Shown here piece after piece: positions 15,647-22,616 of a stretch of DNA of 22,790 nt. The position numbers and the translations under genes are program-made. Location of the stretch: positions 1 to 22,790 of the forward strand of contig CAMAHO010000011.1 in NCBI GenBank assembly GCA_945834545.1, given 5' to 3'. A model generated the notes under the pieces. The model saw nothing but the letters and a program-made list of their open reading frames with translations. It made no database searches and was not told the DNA's origin. Numbering within the stretch: position 1 is the first letter of the stretch; the number at the start of each line of letters is the position of its first letter. This DNA comes from an uncultured Lachnospiraceae bacterium. GTDB taxonomy: Bacteria; Bacillota; Clostridia; Lachnospirales; Lachnospiraceae.

Positions 15647-17554
15647 ATGTCTTCCCAGTTTTTTGGACTGAATATTGCATATAGCGGACTTCTTGCCAGC
15701 AATGCGGCATTGAATACCACGGCCAACAATATTGCCAATGTGCAGACAGAGGGGTACAGCAGGCAACAGGTGGACCAGCAGGCCAGCATGCCTATCCGTG
15801 TCTTTCAGACCTACGGCTGCGCCGGTGCAGGGGTGGATACTCTGGCAGTGGAACGAATTCGAGATGACTTTTACGATACCAAATTCTGGAACAACAACGG
15901 CAAGGTCGGCGAATATGATATGAAACAGTATTATATGAAGCAGATTGAGACCTACTTTGATGACGATGGGGAGAATGCCGGCTTTAAAACCGTGTTTGAC
16001 CAGCTGATGATAACCGGCATCGAGGAGCTTATGAAGAATCCCTCCAGCTCCACTACAAAGAGTCAGTTTGTGGGTTATGCAGGGTCTCTCACGGAGTACT
16101 TTAACGGACTTGCCGGCAACATGGAAGCGCTGCAGAAGGATGTCAATCTGGAGATTAAGCTAAAGGTAGATGAGTTAAATTCCCTGGCCGGAGAGATTGC
16201 AACCTTAAACAACCAGATTAACACCATAGAGCTTACAGGCATCAATGCCAATGAGCTAAGAGACCGCCGAAGTGTCCTGTTGGACAAATTATCGAAAATT
16301 GTAGATGTTGAAGTGACAGAAACTCCTATTATAGATAACAATAATCCCGACAGGGAGAGTGGCGCCAACCGCTGCCTGGTAAAAATTGCGGGAGGCCAGA
16401 TTCTGGTGGACGGAAGTGAATTTAACGGCCTGGAGTGCGTGGGCAGAGCCAACTATGAGAAGGTCAACCAGACAGATATCGACGGCTTGTACGATGTCTA
16501 TTGGGTAGGCGGAGAAAAATTTGACCTGACCAATGCTTCCCTGGGCGGAGAACTGCGAGGACTGGTTCACATTCGAGACGGTAACAACGGAGAAAATTTC
16601 ACCGGAGCGATTACGGCAATCGGAACCACCAACGGGGGGCAGAATGACACCGTTACCGTGGAGGGCTCCAAGCATTATTTGCAGGATTTGAATAAGTGTA
16701 ATCTGTCGGATCAGGGAGGCATCATTACCCTGGGAAATCAGGATTTCTATTACGACTCCTGGTCCGTGAATATCAGTTATGATGCTAGCGGCGAGGCACA
16801 GTACTCCTATACCTTTACCTTGTCCGGCAGCGACAAGAACCAGATGCGTGTCACCAACGACCGCGTGGGTAAGACTGCCAACATTGGAACCGGGATAGAC
16901 TACCAGGGTGTTCCCTACTATATGAACCAGATGAATGAGTGGGTGAGAACCTTTTCCCAGAAGTTCAACAATATCCTGGAGGCAGGCAATGACAAGACCG
17001 GTGTCAAGATGTTCACCGGTGGTCACGCTACAGACAGTGATCAGTACACCTTTCCGGACGCTTCCCGCTACGATGTGTTTACAGATACAGCAGCCGCCGG
17101 CAGCAGTATGGTGGTAAATGTGGGGGACGATTCCTATTACAAGCTTACCGCCAAGAATTTCCAGATTCTTGCCGCTATGGAGTTAGACCCCAGCCTGATG
17201 GCAAACAAATACAGGGAAGGGGACGGCGTAGAAGCCAGTGACCTGTTAAACGACCTGAAGGATTTAGCCACTAACAAATCCAAAATGAGTTTCCGAGGCG
17301 CTTCTGCCTCCGAATTCCTCCAGGGCGTTCTCTCAGATGTAGCGCTGAATGCCTCCAGAGCCAACAGCTTCTACAGAAGCTTTACCAATATTTCTGACTC
17401 CATCGACAACCAGCGTATCTCTATCTCCGGCGTGGATGAGGACGAGGAGGCCGTGAACCTGGTGAAATATCAAAACGGCTACAACCTGGCAGCCAAGATG
17501 ATTCAGGTTCTGACGGAAGTGTATGACAGACTGATTTTGAACACCGGTGTATAA
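15647..17554 (+). CDS. FlgK-family hook-associated protein (second copy)
   Basis: A second, divergent FlgK-type junction protein of 635 aa. The N-terminus carries the FlgK signature (GLNIAYSGLLASNAALNTTA, then NVQTEGYSRQQV). The C-terminus carries DEEAVNLVKYQNGYNLAAKM and VLTEVYDRLILNTGV. The middle (about 200-500) is unrelated by eye to the first copy and rich in Gly/Asn/Asp, with beta-like segments. The ATG at 15647 has AGGAGG with a suitable spacer, 10 nt after the first flgK stop, so both are co-translated. It is followed by a half-copy of a dispersed repeat and a terminator. Possible roles are stacked rings or an alternative junction protein; sequence alone does not decide. Confidence 0.88.
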   Translation: MSSQFFGLNIAYSGLLASNAALNTTANNIANVQTEGYSRQQVDQQASMPIRVFQTYGCAGAGVDTLAVERIRDDFYDTKFWNNNGKVGEYDMKQYYMKQIETYFDDDGENAGFKTVFDQLMITGIEELMKNPSSSTTKSQFVGYAGSLTEYFNGLAGNMEALQKDVNLEIKLKVDELNSLAGEIATLNNQINTIELTGINANELRDRRSVLLDKLSKIVDVEVTETPIIDNNNPDRESGANRCLVKIAGGQILVDGSEFNGLECVGRANYEKVNQTDIDGLYDVYWVGGEKFDLTNASLGGELRGLVHIRDGNNGENFTGAITAIGTTNGGQNDTVTVEGSKHYLQDLNKCNLSDQGGIITLGNQDFYYDSWSVNISYDASGEAQYSYTFTLSGSDKNQMRVTNDRVGKTANIGTGIDYQGVPYYMNQMNEWVRTFSQKFNNILEAGNDKTGVKMFTGGHATDSDQYTFPDASRYDVFTDTAAAGSSMVVNVGDDSYYKLTAKNFQILAAMELDPSLMANKYREGDGVEASDLLNDLKDLATNKSKMSFRGASASEFLQGVLSDVALNASRANSFYRSFTNISDSIDNQRISISGVDEDEEAVNLVKYQNGYNLAAKMIQVLTEVYDRLILNTGV

Positions 17555-17576
17555 TTAGGGACGGAGTTTTTTGTTG
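17555..17576 (+). repeat. Half-copy of the TTAGGGACGGAG palindromic repeat
   Basis: These 22 bases begin TTAGGGACGGAG and match the left arm and T-run of the 43-bp elements at 20254-20296 and (reversed) 20938-20980, but the complementary right arm is missing. It starts right after the second flgK stop codon. Confidence 0.75.
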
Positions 17577-17601
17577 ATGCAAGCTTTACGATATGTGAAG
17601 C

Positions 17602-17647
17602 AAGCTACTGATTTTCACTTGTTGAAGCATAATCAGTAGCTTTTTTG
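17602..17647 (+). terminator. Rho-independent terminator after the flgM-flgN-flgK-flgK2 run
   Basis: AAGCTACTGATT (17602-17613) pairs with AATCAGTAGCTT (17631-17642), a 12-bp perfect stem, followed by TTTTTT. The stem core GCTACTGATT recurs in the terminator after flagellin at 22535. The remainder of the gap to flgL (17648-17892) holds a sigma-28-like promoter and no gene. Confidence 0.88.
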
Positions 17648-17792
17648 TTGTTCTGGTGGAGGTGTTGTCCAGTACTGAAATGAAAAGAAGTGCAAATCTG
17701 AAACTTAGAAAAGATTTTCTCTTATCTATGAAAAGTAGAAGTGGAATCTAGTTTTACATCCAAGATATGAAAATATTCTCCTTTCCTTGTGT

Positions 17793-17819
17793 TAAGAATC
17801 GGGTTTGGCTGGTCGATAT
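17793..17819 (+). promoter_or_regulatory. Sigma-28-like promoter for flgL
   Basis: TAAG (17793-17796), a 15-bp spacer, GTCGATAT (17812-17819): two mismatches from TAAA-N15-GCCGATAT. It lies about 75 nt before the flgL start. A short inverted repeat, CATGT-TG-ACATG (17821-17832), falls at the expected transcript start. Confidence 0.6.
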
Positions 17820-17893
17820 ACATGTTGACATGAATTTTGTGTTAACAAACAGCCAATACGTTTTGATTCGTGTTACACCATAGGAGACAGAAT

Positions 17894-19429
17894 ATGAGAA
17901 TTACCAACAAAATCATGCAGCGCAATAACCTTGCGAATATTAATACCAACAAGATTTATCAGGATACCCTGAGCAATAAAATGTCCACCCAGAAGAAAGT
18001 AGCCAGGCCTTCCGACGACCCTGTTGTGGCCATCAGAGCGCTTAGACTGCGCAGCAATGTAACGGAGGTAACCCAGTATTACAGCAAGAATATTCCGGAT
18101 GCGGAGAGCTGGCTTAAGATTACAGAGGATGCTCTCAAAAATCATTCTCAGGTGTTGACTAATATGATTACCCAGTGCACCAAGGGCGCAAACGGTGATC
18201 TGACAGCAACGGACAGACAGATTATTTTAGAGCAGATGCAGGCGCTCTCCAATGAAATCTACAGCACGGCCAATGCAGACTATGCCGGGCGATATGTGTT
18301 TACAGGTTATCGGACGGATCTATCCTTAAGCTTTATTGCTGACGAGACAAAGAATTATGAGATTACCGAGCAGCTGCATACAGACAATCTGGACATGGTG
18401 ACAAAGGTCAGTATGGAGGATATGCTCAACCTGAACGAATCCAACTACAAGGATGGTTCCATGAACAATATTCAGGCGGTGAACATGCAATCCGTGGATG
18501 TCTACCGAATCCGCCTTGCCTACAATGATTGTACAGAGGGTGTGAAGCCCTCCATTTCCTTCACCGACGGAACAGGAGCCAATATCCAGTGGAAGGATAC
18601 GGACATTCAGGAGAAGAAGTCCTACGAGAATCCTTATGTGGAAGTAGCAAATGACCCGGATGCTATCATCTATGTGCCTGACACAGGAGAAATCCTGCTT
18701 GGCAAAAACAAATATGATCAGCTGATGAGCGTTAAGGATAATGTTGATACCACCCAGGATGAGTCAGAAATCCGTGTAACCTATGAGAAAAAGAATTGGA
18801 AGGCTGACGACTTGCGGCCGGAGCATTACTTCGCCTGCAAAGATAAGGACAAGGGAATCGATTACAATCCGGACTACCTGACCGGAGGGGCTGAAAGGCA
18901 GGATGTGGAATATGACATTGGTTTTAATCAGACCATCCGCGTGAATTCCACAGCAGATGAGTGCTTCCAGCACGGTATCGGACGAACCGTGGATGACTTG
19001 AGCAAGGCCCTGGAAGAGGTGGCTGCCCTGGAAAAAATCCAGACCAAGCTTCAGGCTGCAATGGATGAGACCACTTCTGAGTCGGATAAGGAAATCCTCC
19101 AGACCAGACTGGATGCCTTGGATAAGGCTTTGGCGCTTTCCAAGGACAAGACCCAGAAAATGTTTGAGAAAGGAATCACCACCTTCCAGAATTACCTAAA
19201 TGATGCCAATTTAAGCATCACAAACTGCGGTACCAGAAGCAGCAAGCTGGAACTGGTAAAGAACCGTATGCAGAATCAGAAAACCACCTTCGAGACCTTG
19301 AAGAGTGAAAATGAGGATGTGGACATCACCGAGGTGGCAATTGAGCTAAACAGCGCTGAGCTCACCTACGAAGCCGCTCTTATGGCTACCGGTAAGGTAA
19401 TGCAGAGCACACTGTTAAACTACATCTAA
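17894..19429 (+). CDS. flgL: Flagellar hook-associated protein 3, FlgL, with enlarged central domain
   Basis: Second hook-filament junction protein, contacting the first flagellin subunits. The N-terminus has the flagellin-like FlgL pattern (MRITNKIMQRNNLANIN, then STQKKVARPSDDPVVAIRAL at 31-50). The C-terminus has the matching helices (TRSSKLELVKNRM, then VAIELNSAELTYEAALMATG). The protein is 511 aa, against about 300 for the common FlgL. The excess is a roughly 195-residue middle section (about 150-345), followed by a charged coiled-coil stretch at about 366-425. The frame is open from a GTG at 17870, but the ATG at 17894 has AGGAGA at good spacing and begins at the conserved MRITNK. It has its own sigma-28-like promoter and is followed by fliW. 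Confidence 0.92.
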   Translation: MRITNKIMQRNNLANINTNKIYQDTLSNKMSTQKKVARPSDDPVVAIRALRLRSNVTEVTQYYSKNIPDAESWLKITEDALKNHSQVLTNMITQCTKGANGDLTATDRQIILEQMQALSNEIYSTANADYAGRYVFTGYRTDLSLSFIADETKNYEITEQLHTDNLDMVTKVSMEDMLNLNESNYKDGSMNNIQAVNMQSVDVYRIRLAYNDCTEGVKPSISFTDGTGANIQWKDTDIQEKKSYENPYVEVANDPDAIIYVPDTGEILLGKNKYDQLMSVKDNVDTTQDESEIRVTYEKKNWKADDLRPEHYFACKDKDKGIDYNPDYLTGGAERQDVEYDIGFNQTIRVNSTADECFQHGIGRTVDDLSKALEEVAALEKIQTKLQAAMDETTSESDKEILQTRLDALDKALALSKDKTQKMFEKGITTFQNYLNDANLSITNCGTRSSKLELVKNRMQNQKTTFETLKSENEDVDITEVAIELNSAELTYEAALMATGKVMQSTLLNYI

Positions 19430-19576
19430 GCTAGGAACCGTATCTGTAGCGAGCAGGAAATATATTGAGAAGCTTTCTTCTATCGAGTGGAAAACTGAGA
19501 TAACGGTAATTCATTGTAGCTTCTGAAAGATGCAAGAAAAGAAAAGCGCACTCCCAAGGTGCAGAAAGAGGTAGAT

Positions 19577-20032
19577 ATGTTAATTCATACAAAGATTTTT
19601 GGCGATGTAGAGATTTCTGACGACAAGATTATTACCTTTGAAAACGGTATCGTCGGATTTCCGGATTTAAAGACTTTCACCATCCTTCACGATGCAGAAA
19701 AGTCTGACGGAGGGATTCGTTTCCTCCAGTCCATCGAGGAGCCCGGCTTTGCTATGCCGGTGATGGATCCCCTCATCGTGGCTCCCGACTATGACCCCGA
19801 GGTGGAGGATGAGCTGTTGGCTCCTATCGGCAATGTCAGCAAGGGCAATATTTTGGTACTTGTTACCGTTCGCGTTCCCTCTGACCTGACACAGATGACC
19901 GTTAATTTGCAAGGCCCATTTGTCATCAATGTAGACGAAAGAAAGGCCTGTCAGGTGATTGTAGATACCGAGAAGTATCCTGTAAGATTCCCGATTTACG
20001 ATATCCTTAAGGCAAGAAAGGATGGTGAATAA
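19577..20032 (+). CDS. fliW: Flagellar assembly factor FliW
   Basis: Cytoplasmic protein that binds either flagellin or CsrA. When free of flagellin it sequesters CsrA and relieves repression of flagellin translation. The 151 aa fit the family, with FENGIVGFPDLKTFTIL near 22-38, LQSIEEPGFAMPVMDP, NLQGPFVIN and ACQVIVDTEKYPVRFPI. The frame opens six codons upstream at a GTG, but the ATG at 19577 has an AGAGGT site and starts at the family's first residues (MLIHTKIFGDVEI). csrA starts one base after the stop codon, so the antagonist pair is translationally coupled. The 147-nt gap upstream holds no clear promoter, so it may be read with flgL. Confidence 0.95.
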   Translation: MLIHTKIFGDVEISDDKIITFENGIVGFPDLKTFTILHDAEKSDGGIRFLQSIEEPGFAMPVMDPLIVAPDYDPEVEDELLAPIGNVSKGNILVLVTVRVPSDLTQMTVNLQGPFVINVDERKACQVIVDTEKYPVRFPIYDILKARKDGE

Positions 20033-20033
20033 G

Positions 20034-20252
20034 ATGCTGGCATTATCCCGTAAAAAGAATGAAGCAATCGTTGTAAACAACAACATCGAAATCACCATCT
20101 TGGAAATCAAGGGTGAGCAGGTAAAGATCGGCATTTCCGCTCCCAAGGAAGTGCCTGTATACCGCAAGGAAGTATACCTACAGATTCAGGAAGAGAACAA
20201 GGCCGTTGTGGATGTAGAAGGCCTGGAAGCACTGAAGAATTTCTTTGGATAA
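20034..20252 (+). CDS. csrA: Carbon storage/translational regulator CsrA
   Basis: Small dimeric RNA-binding protein that represses translation by binding GGA motifs in mRNA leaders, in Bacillota chiefly flagellin. The 72 aa contain the RNA-contacting first strand MLALSRKKNEAIV and the GISAPKEVPVYRKEVY segment with Arg44. Start chosen at 20034 because it matches the invariant N-terminus; an in-frame ATG at 20022 lies inside fliW. It immediately follows fliW. The likely target, the flagellin leader at 21029-21105, lies about 800 bp downstream. A 43-bp palindromic repeat abuts the stop codon, and a terminator-like hairpin follows at 20385. Confidence 0.97.
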   Translation: MLALSRKKNEAIVVNNNIEITILEIKGEQVKIGISAPKEVPVYRKEVYLQIQEENKAVVDVEGLEALKNFFG

Positions 20253-20253
20253 A

Positions 20254-20296
20254 CATTAGGGACGGGGTTTTTTGCTGCTCTTCTCTGTCCCGAATG
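20254..20296 (+). repeat. 43-bp palindromic repeat, copy A
   Basis: CATTAGGGAC (20254-20263) pairs with GTCCCGAATG (20287-20296) with one mismatch; the interior carries a G-rich step and a run of six T. It is the same length as, and reversed relative to, copy B at 20938-20980. Placed right behind csrA, it might also act as a terminator or mRNA-end stabiliser. The rest of 20297-20600 holds a terminator-like hairpin and AT-rich sequence but no gene. Confidence 0.8.
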
Positions 20297-20384
20297 GTGC
20301 TTGTGATATTTTATTTATTGTGTTATTTTTGCTAGAAGAGGTGCTGCCGATAGACGGCTGAGCCCTTTAAATAGTGAAACAAAG

Positions 20385-20430
20385 ACAACTGCCTCAGCTT
20401 TTCAGGGTCTAAGGGCGGTTGTTTTTGTTT
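20385..20430 (+). terminator. Probable Rho-independent terminator after fliW-csrA
   Basis: ACAACTGCC (20385-20393) pairs with GGCGGTTGT (20414-20422) as nine pairs with one G-U, then TTTTTGTTTG. The loop is long (20 nt) and the site is 130 nt beyond csrA, so confidence is moderate. A competing pairing (AGCCCTT near 20360 with AAGGGC at 20411) is possible. Confidence 0.55.
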
Positions 20431-20601
20431 GTGTTTTTATGTTCTTCGAAGTCTTTTCTGTGGTCTAATCTCTAGATTTTCTCCGCAAGCTTTTCGACTG
20501 CAAATCCTGTTCCAAATACTGCAAAGGTGTACAATCCAATAAAGCTTGCAAAAAAGTATAAAGAACTATAAAGAGTAATAAAAAGTATAAAGAGGTATAA
20601 A

Positions 20602-20943
20602 ATGCAGAATCCGTTTACCACAACCTTCAGTAAAACACCGGAACAAACCTATATTGCTTCAGATAAGCTGGATGAAATATTGGAGAACTTTAGTTATGCT
20701 TCTCCATCAGAATTAGTCTATAAAATTACCGGAGTAAGGGGTTCCGGGAAGACAGTTATCCTGGCGAAAGTGGAGGAAGAAATGAGGAAGAGTCCATTTC
20801 AGGAAAAGGGATGGCTGCGTGCCGGCTCCTACTCTATGTACAGGGAGCGACTGAATAAGAGAGGGATTCTGAATACAAGACAAGGATATATCTCATTTGC
20901 CCTGCCCTTTTTTACGGATTATATTAAGGAGTATCATCATTAG
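20602..20943 (+). pseudogene. Internally deleted remnant of a P-loop ATPase
   Basis: A 113-aa frame joins two ends of what should be a protein of about 350-400 aa. Residues 1-63 resemble the start of a clostridial AAA-type ATP-binding protein (MQNPFTTTFSKTPEQTYI, then Walker A TGVRGSGKTVIL at 43-54). Residues from about 70 look like the C-terminal end of the same family (GWLRAGSYSMYRERLNKRGI, then GYISFALPFFTDYIKEY). The Walker B, sensor and middle domains are absent and the frame is unbroken across the join, so this fits an in-frame internal deletion. It has a plausible ribosome binding site (GAGG) and an upstream AAAAGTATAAAGA repeat (20552 and 20581). The 43-bp palindrome copy B overlaps its stop codon. 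The family assignment is from memory of similar proteins. Confidence 0.7.
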
Positions 20944-20980
20944 GGACACAAATGAGCAACAAAAAACTCCGTCCCTAATG
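20938..20980 (-). repeat. 43-bp palindromic repeat, copy B (inverted relative to copy A)
   Basis: CATTAGGGAC (20938-20947) pairs perfectly with GTCCCTAATG (20971-20980). Read on the minus strand it aligns along its full length with copy A, sharing the GGGACGG step and T-run. It overlaps the end of the ATPase remnant and lies 14 bp before the flagellin promoter. Confidence 0.85.
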
Positions 20981-20993
20981 GTGCATAGCTCCC

Positions 20994-21021
20994 TAAAGTA
21001 TCAACAACTTTCTGCCGATAC
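20994..21021 (+). promoter_or_regulatory. Sigma-28 promoter for the VWA flagellin
   Basis: TAAA (20994-20997), a 16-bp spacer, GCCGATAC (21014-21021). This is one base longer than the commonest spacing but identical in spacing to the promoter at 22617. Expected transcript start near 21027, immediately before the CsrA-type hairpin. Confidence 0.82.
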
Positions 21022-21028
21022 ATAAGTC

Positions 21029-21105
21029 ATATGGAAGGAACCATATTCTTTTGCCAAGGATGGTATACATAAGAAATACTGAAAATAGGATGTTTTCATC
21101 AGGAG
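21029..21105 (+). promoter_or_regulatory. CsrA-type translational control leader of flagellin
   Basis: ATATGG-AAGGAA-CCATAT (21029-21046) is a perfect six-pair hairpin presenting AAGGA in a hexaloop at the predicted 5' end of the mRNA. CCAAGGATGG (21054-21063) holds a second AAGGA, in a short stem. AATAGGATGT (21084-21093) resembles the CsrA consensus. The Shine-Dalgarno AGGAG (21101-21105) contains a further GGA just after a GATG-TTTT-CATC hairpin. Spaced high-affinity and Shine-Dalgarno-overlapping sites are the known arrangement for CsrA repression. Binding itself is inferred. Confidence 0.7.
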
Positions 21106-21112
21106 AAAGAAC

Positions 21113-22525
21113 ATGGTAGTTCAACATAATCTATCGGCTATGAATGCCAATCGTATGTATGGAATTACATACGGTCAGAAGGCAAAGACAACAGAAAAGC
21201 TAAGTTCCGGATATAAAATAAACAGAGCGGCGGATGATGCTGCCGGTTTGTCCATTTCCGAGAAAATGCGCAGACAGGTTCGCGGATTGAATCAAGGGAC
21301 GAAGAATATTCAGGACGGAATCTCTACAGCCCAGATTATGGATGGAGCCATGAGCGAAGTACAGGATATTCTGCATCGCATGACAGAATTATCTGTCAAG
21401 GCTGCAAACGGTACTTTGACACCGGAAGACAGAAATGCCATAGAAAATGAGATGAAACAGCTTCGGGCGGAGTTGAATCGTACCACTGATACTGCAAATT
21501 TCAATGAAAAACCTCTTTTAAAGGCTGGTGATATCACACTTGGCTCATCCACTTCCGGCAGTGGAAAGACGGATGTAGTTTTTCTGATTGATAATACCGG
21601 AAGCATGGGAACATATATCAATAATGTGGTTTCAAATCTATCTACCTTTGCAGGCGGGTTGTCCGGCTGTAATGTGCAGTACGGCGTTGTGAAATACGGA
21701 GAGGAAAGCGAAGGAGCCGCAACAGCCTATCCAATGACGGATTCTGCAGCAACATTGAGAAATACCATAAGCGGAATTGGAGCTAGTGGTGGCGGTGACG
21801 AAAACGAATCCGCACTGGAAGCGATTATGAAAGCAACGGAATATCCTTTCCGCTCAGATGCCACCAAGGAATTTATCCTGGTAACAGATGCTCCCTTCCA
21901 CGATAAGAATGTGGACGCAAGATCTACCTGGAGCAATGCTGATATACAGACGAAGCTGGCCACAGACAACATTCGCTTATCTGTTGTAACATCCCCAAGG
22001 TATATGGACTATTATGAAAACAATCTGGCCAATGGCAAGGTTCTCAATATGGAGTATGATTTCGCAGACGGTCTGGAAAATCTGGCGAAAAATATCTCAG
22101 AGACCGCTGGAGGGGTGTTCCACAAGAATCCGGAAGATATCAGGATACAAATGAGCGGCGATGTGGATGACTTCTTTATGCTACATACCTATGATATTTC
22201 TGTGGAGAGACTGGGACTTACAAATGCTACCTGCCTGACGCAGGAGGATGCGGAAAAGACCATTGATTTAGTAAAGCATGCCCTGTCCTATGTATCCGCG
22301 GTTCGCTCCTCCATAGGGGCAGAGCAGAATGCGCTGGAGCACGCATATCGTGTACGCGACAATGTGGCAGAGAATACCACGGATGCCGAGTCCAGAATCA
22401 GGGACACAGATATGTCTAAGTCCATGGTAGAACTCTCCTTACAGAATATTCTTCAACAAGCCGGTCAAACTATGATGACACAGGCGAACCAGAGCAATCA
22501 GGGCGTATTAAGCCTATTGCAGTAA
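21113..22525 (+). CDS. Flagellin with an inserted von Willebrand factor A (VWA) domain
   Basis: A 470-aa filament subunit in one unbroken frame. Residues 1-140 are the flagellin N-terminal D0/D1 (VVQHNLSAMNANRM, LSSGYKINRAADDAAGLSIS). Residues about 340-470 are the C-terminal D1/D0 (AYRVRDNVAENTTDAESRI, then NILQQAGQTMMTQANQSN). Between them, at the surface-exposed variable position, residues about 151-337 form a VWA domain: DVVFLIDNTGSM with Asp160, Thr162 and Ser164; GGGDENESALEAI with Asp229 and Glu232; FILVTDAPFHD with Asp259; and the closing strand IRLSVVTSPR. Without the insert the protein would be about 280 aa, a normal short flagellin. The ATG at 21113 has AGGAG at 7-nt spacing. Two cysteines (186, 374) are unusual for flagellin. 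It has a sigma-28 promoter, a CsrA-type leader and its own terminator, so it is clearly an expressed late flagellar gene. Adhesive function is inferred. Confidence 0.93.
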   Translation: MVVQHNLSAMNANRMYGITYGQKAKTTEKLSSGYKINRAADDAAGLSISEKMRRQVRGLNQGTKNIQDGISTAQIMDGAMSEVQDILHRMTELSVKAANGTLTPEDRNAIENEMKQLRAELNRTTDTANFNEKPLLKAGDITLGSSTSGSGKTDVVFLIDNTGSMGTYINNVVSNLSTFAGGLSGCNVQYGVVKYGEESEGAATAYPMTDSAATLRNTISGIGASGGGDENESALEAIMKATEYPFRSDATKEFILVTDAPFHDKNVDARSTWSNADIQTKLATDNIRLSVVTSPRYMDYYENNLANGKVLNMEYDFADGLENLAKNISETAGGVFHKNPEDIRIQMSGDVDDFFMLHTYDISVERLGLTNATCLTQEDAEKTIDLVKHALSYVSAVRSSIGAEQNALEHAYRVRDNVAENTTDAESRIRDTDMSKSMVELSLQNILQQAGQTMMTQANQSNQGVLSLLQ

Positions 22526-22533
22526 ATCAGGTG

Positions 22534-22577
22534 GCTACTGATTCTAGTTTCAAAAGAGCGAATCAGTAGCTCTTTTG
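22534..22577 (+). terminator. Rho-independent terminator after the VWA flagellin
   Basis: GCTACTGATTC (22534-22544) pairs with GAATCAGTAGC (22560-22570), 11 bp perfect, followed by TCTTTTGT. The stem shares GCTACTGATT with the terminator at 17602. CAAAAGAGC in the loop (22551-22559) could alternatively pair with GCTCTTTTG (22569-22577), a competing fold. Confidence 0.85.
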
Positions 22578-22616
22578 TATTCGTTAAGATTGCAGTAGAA
22601 AATCTCAGATTACCTC

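Noticed and set aside
20346..20353. GCCGATAG as another sigma-28 -10 box
   Set aside because: No TAAA-like -35 lies 15-16 bp upstream (the sequence there is TTTT), and no late gene follows at a suitable distance.
21569..22120. The VWA stretch as a separate gene inserted into, or misassembled with, flagellin
   Set aside because: One continuous frame runs through both halves, insertion is exactly at the tolerated variable site, and base composition does not change abruptly by eye.
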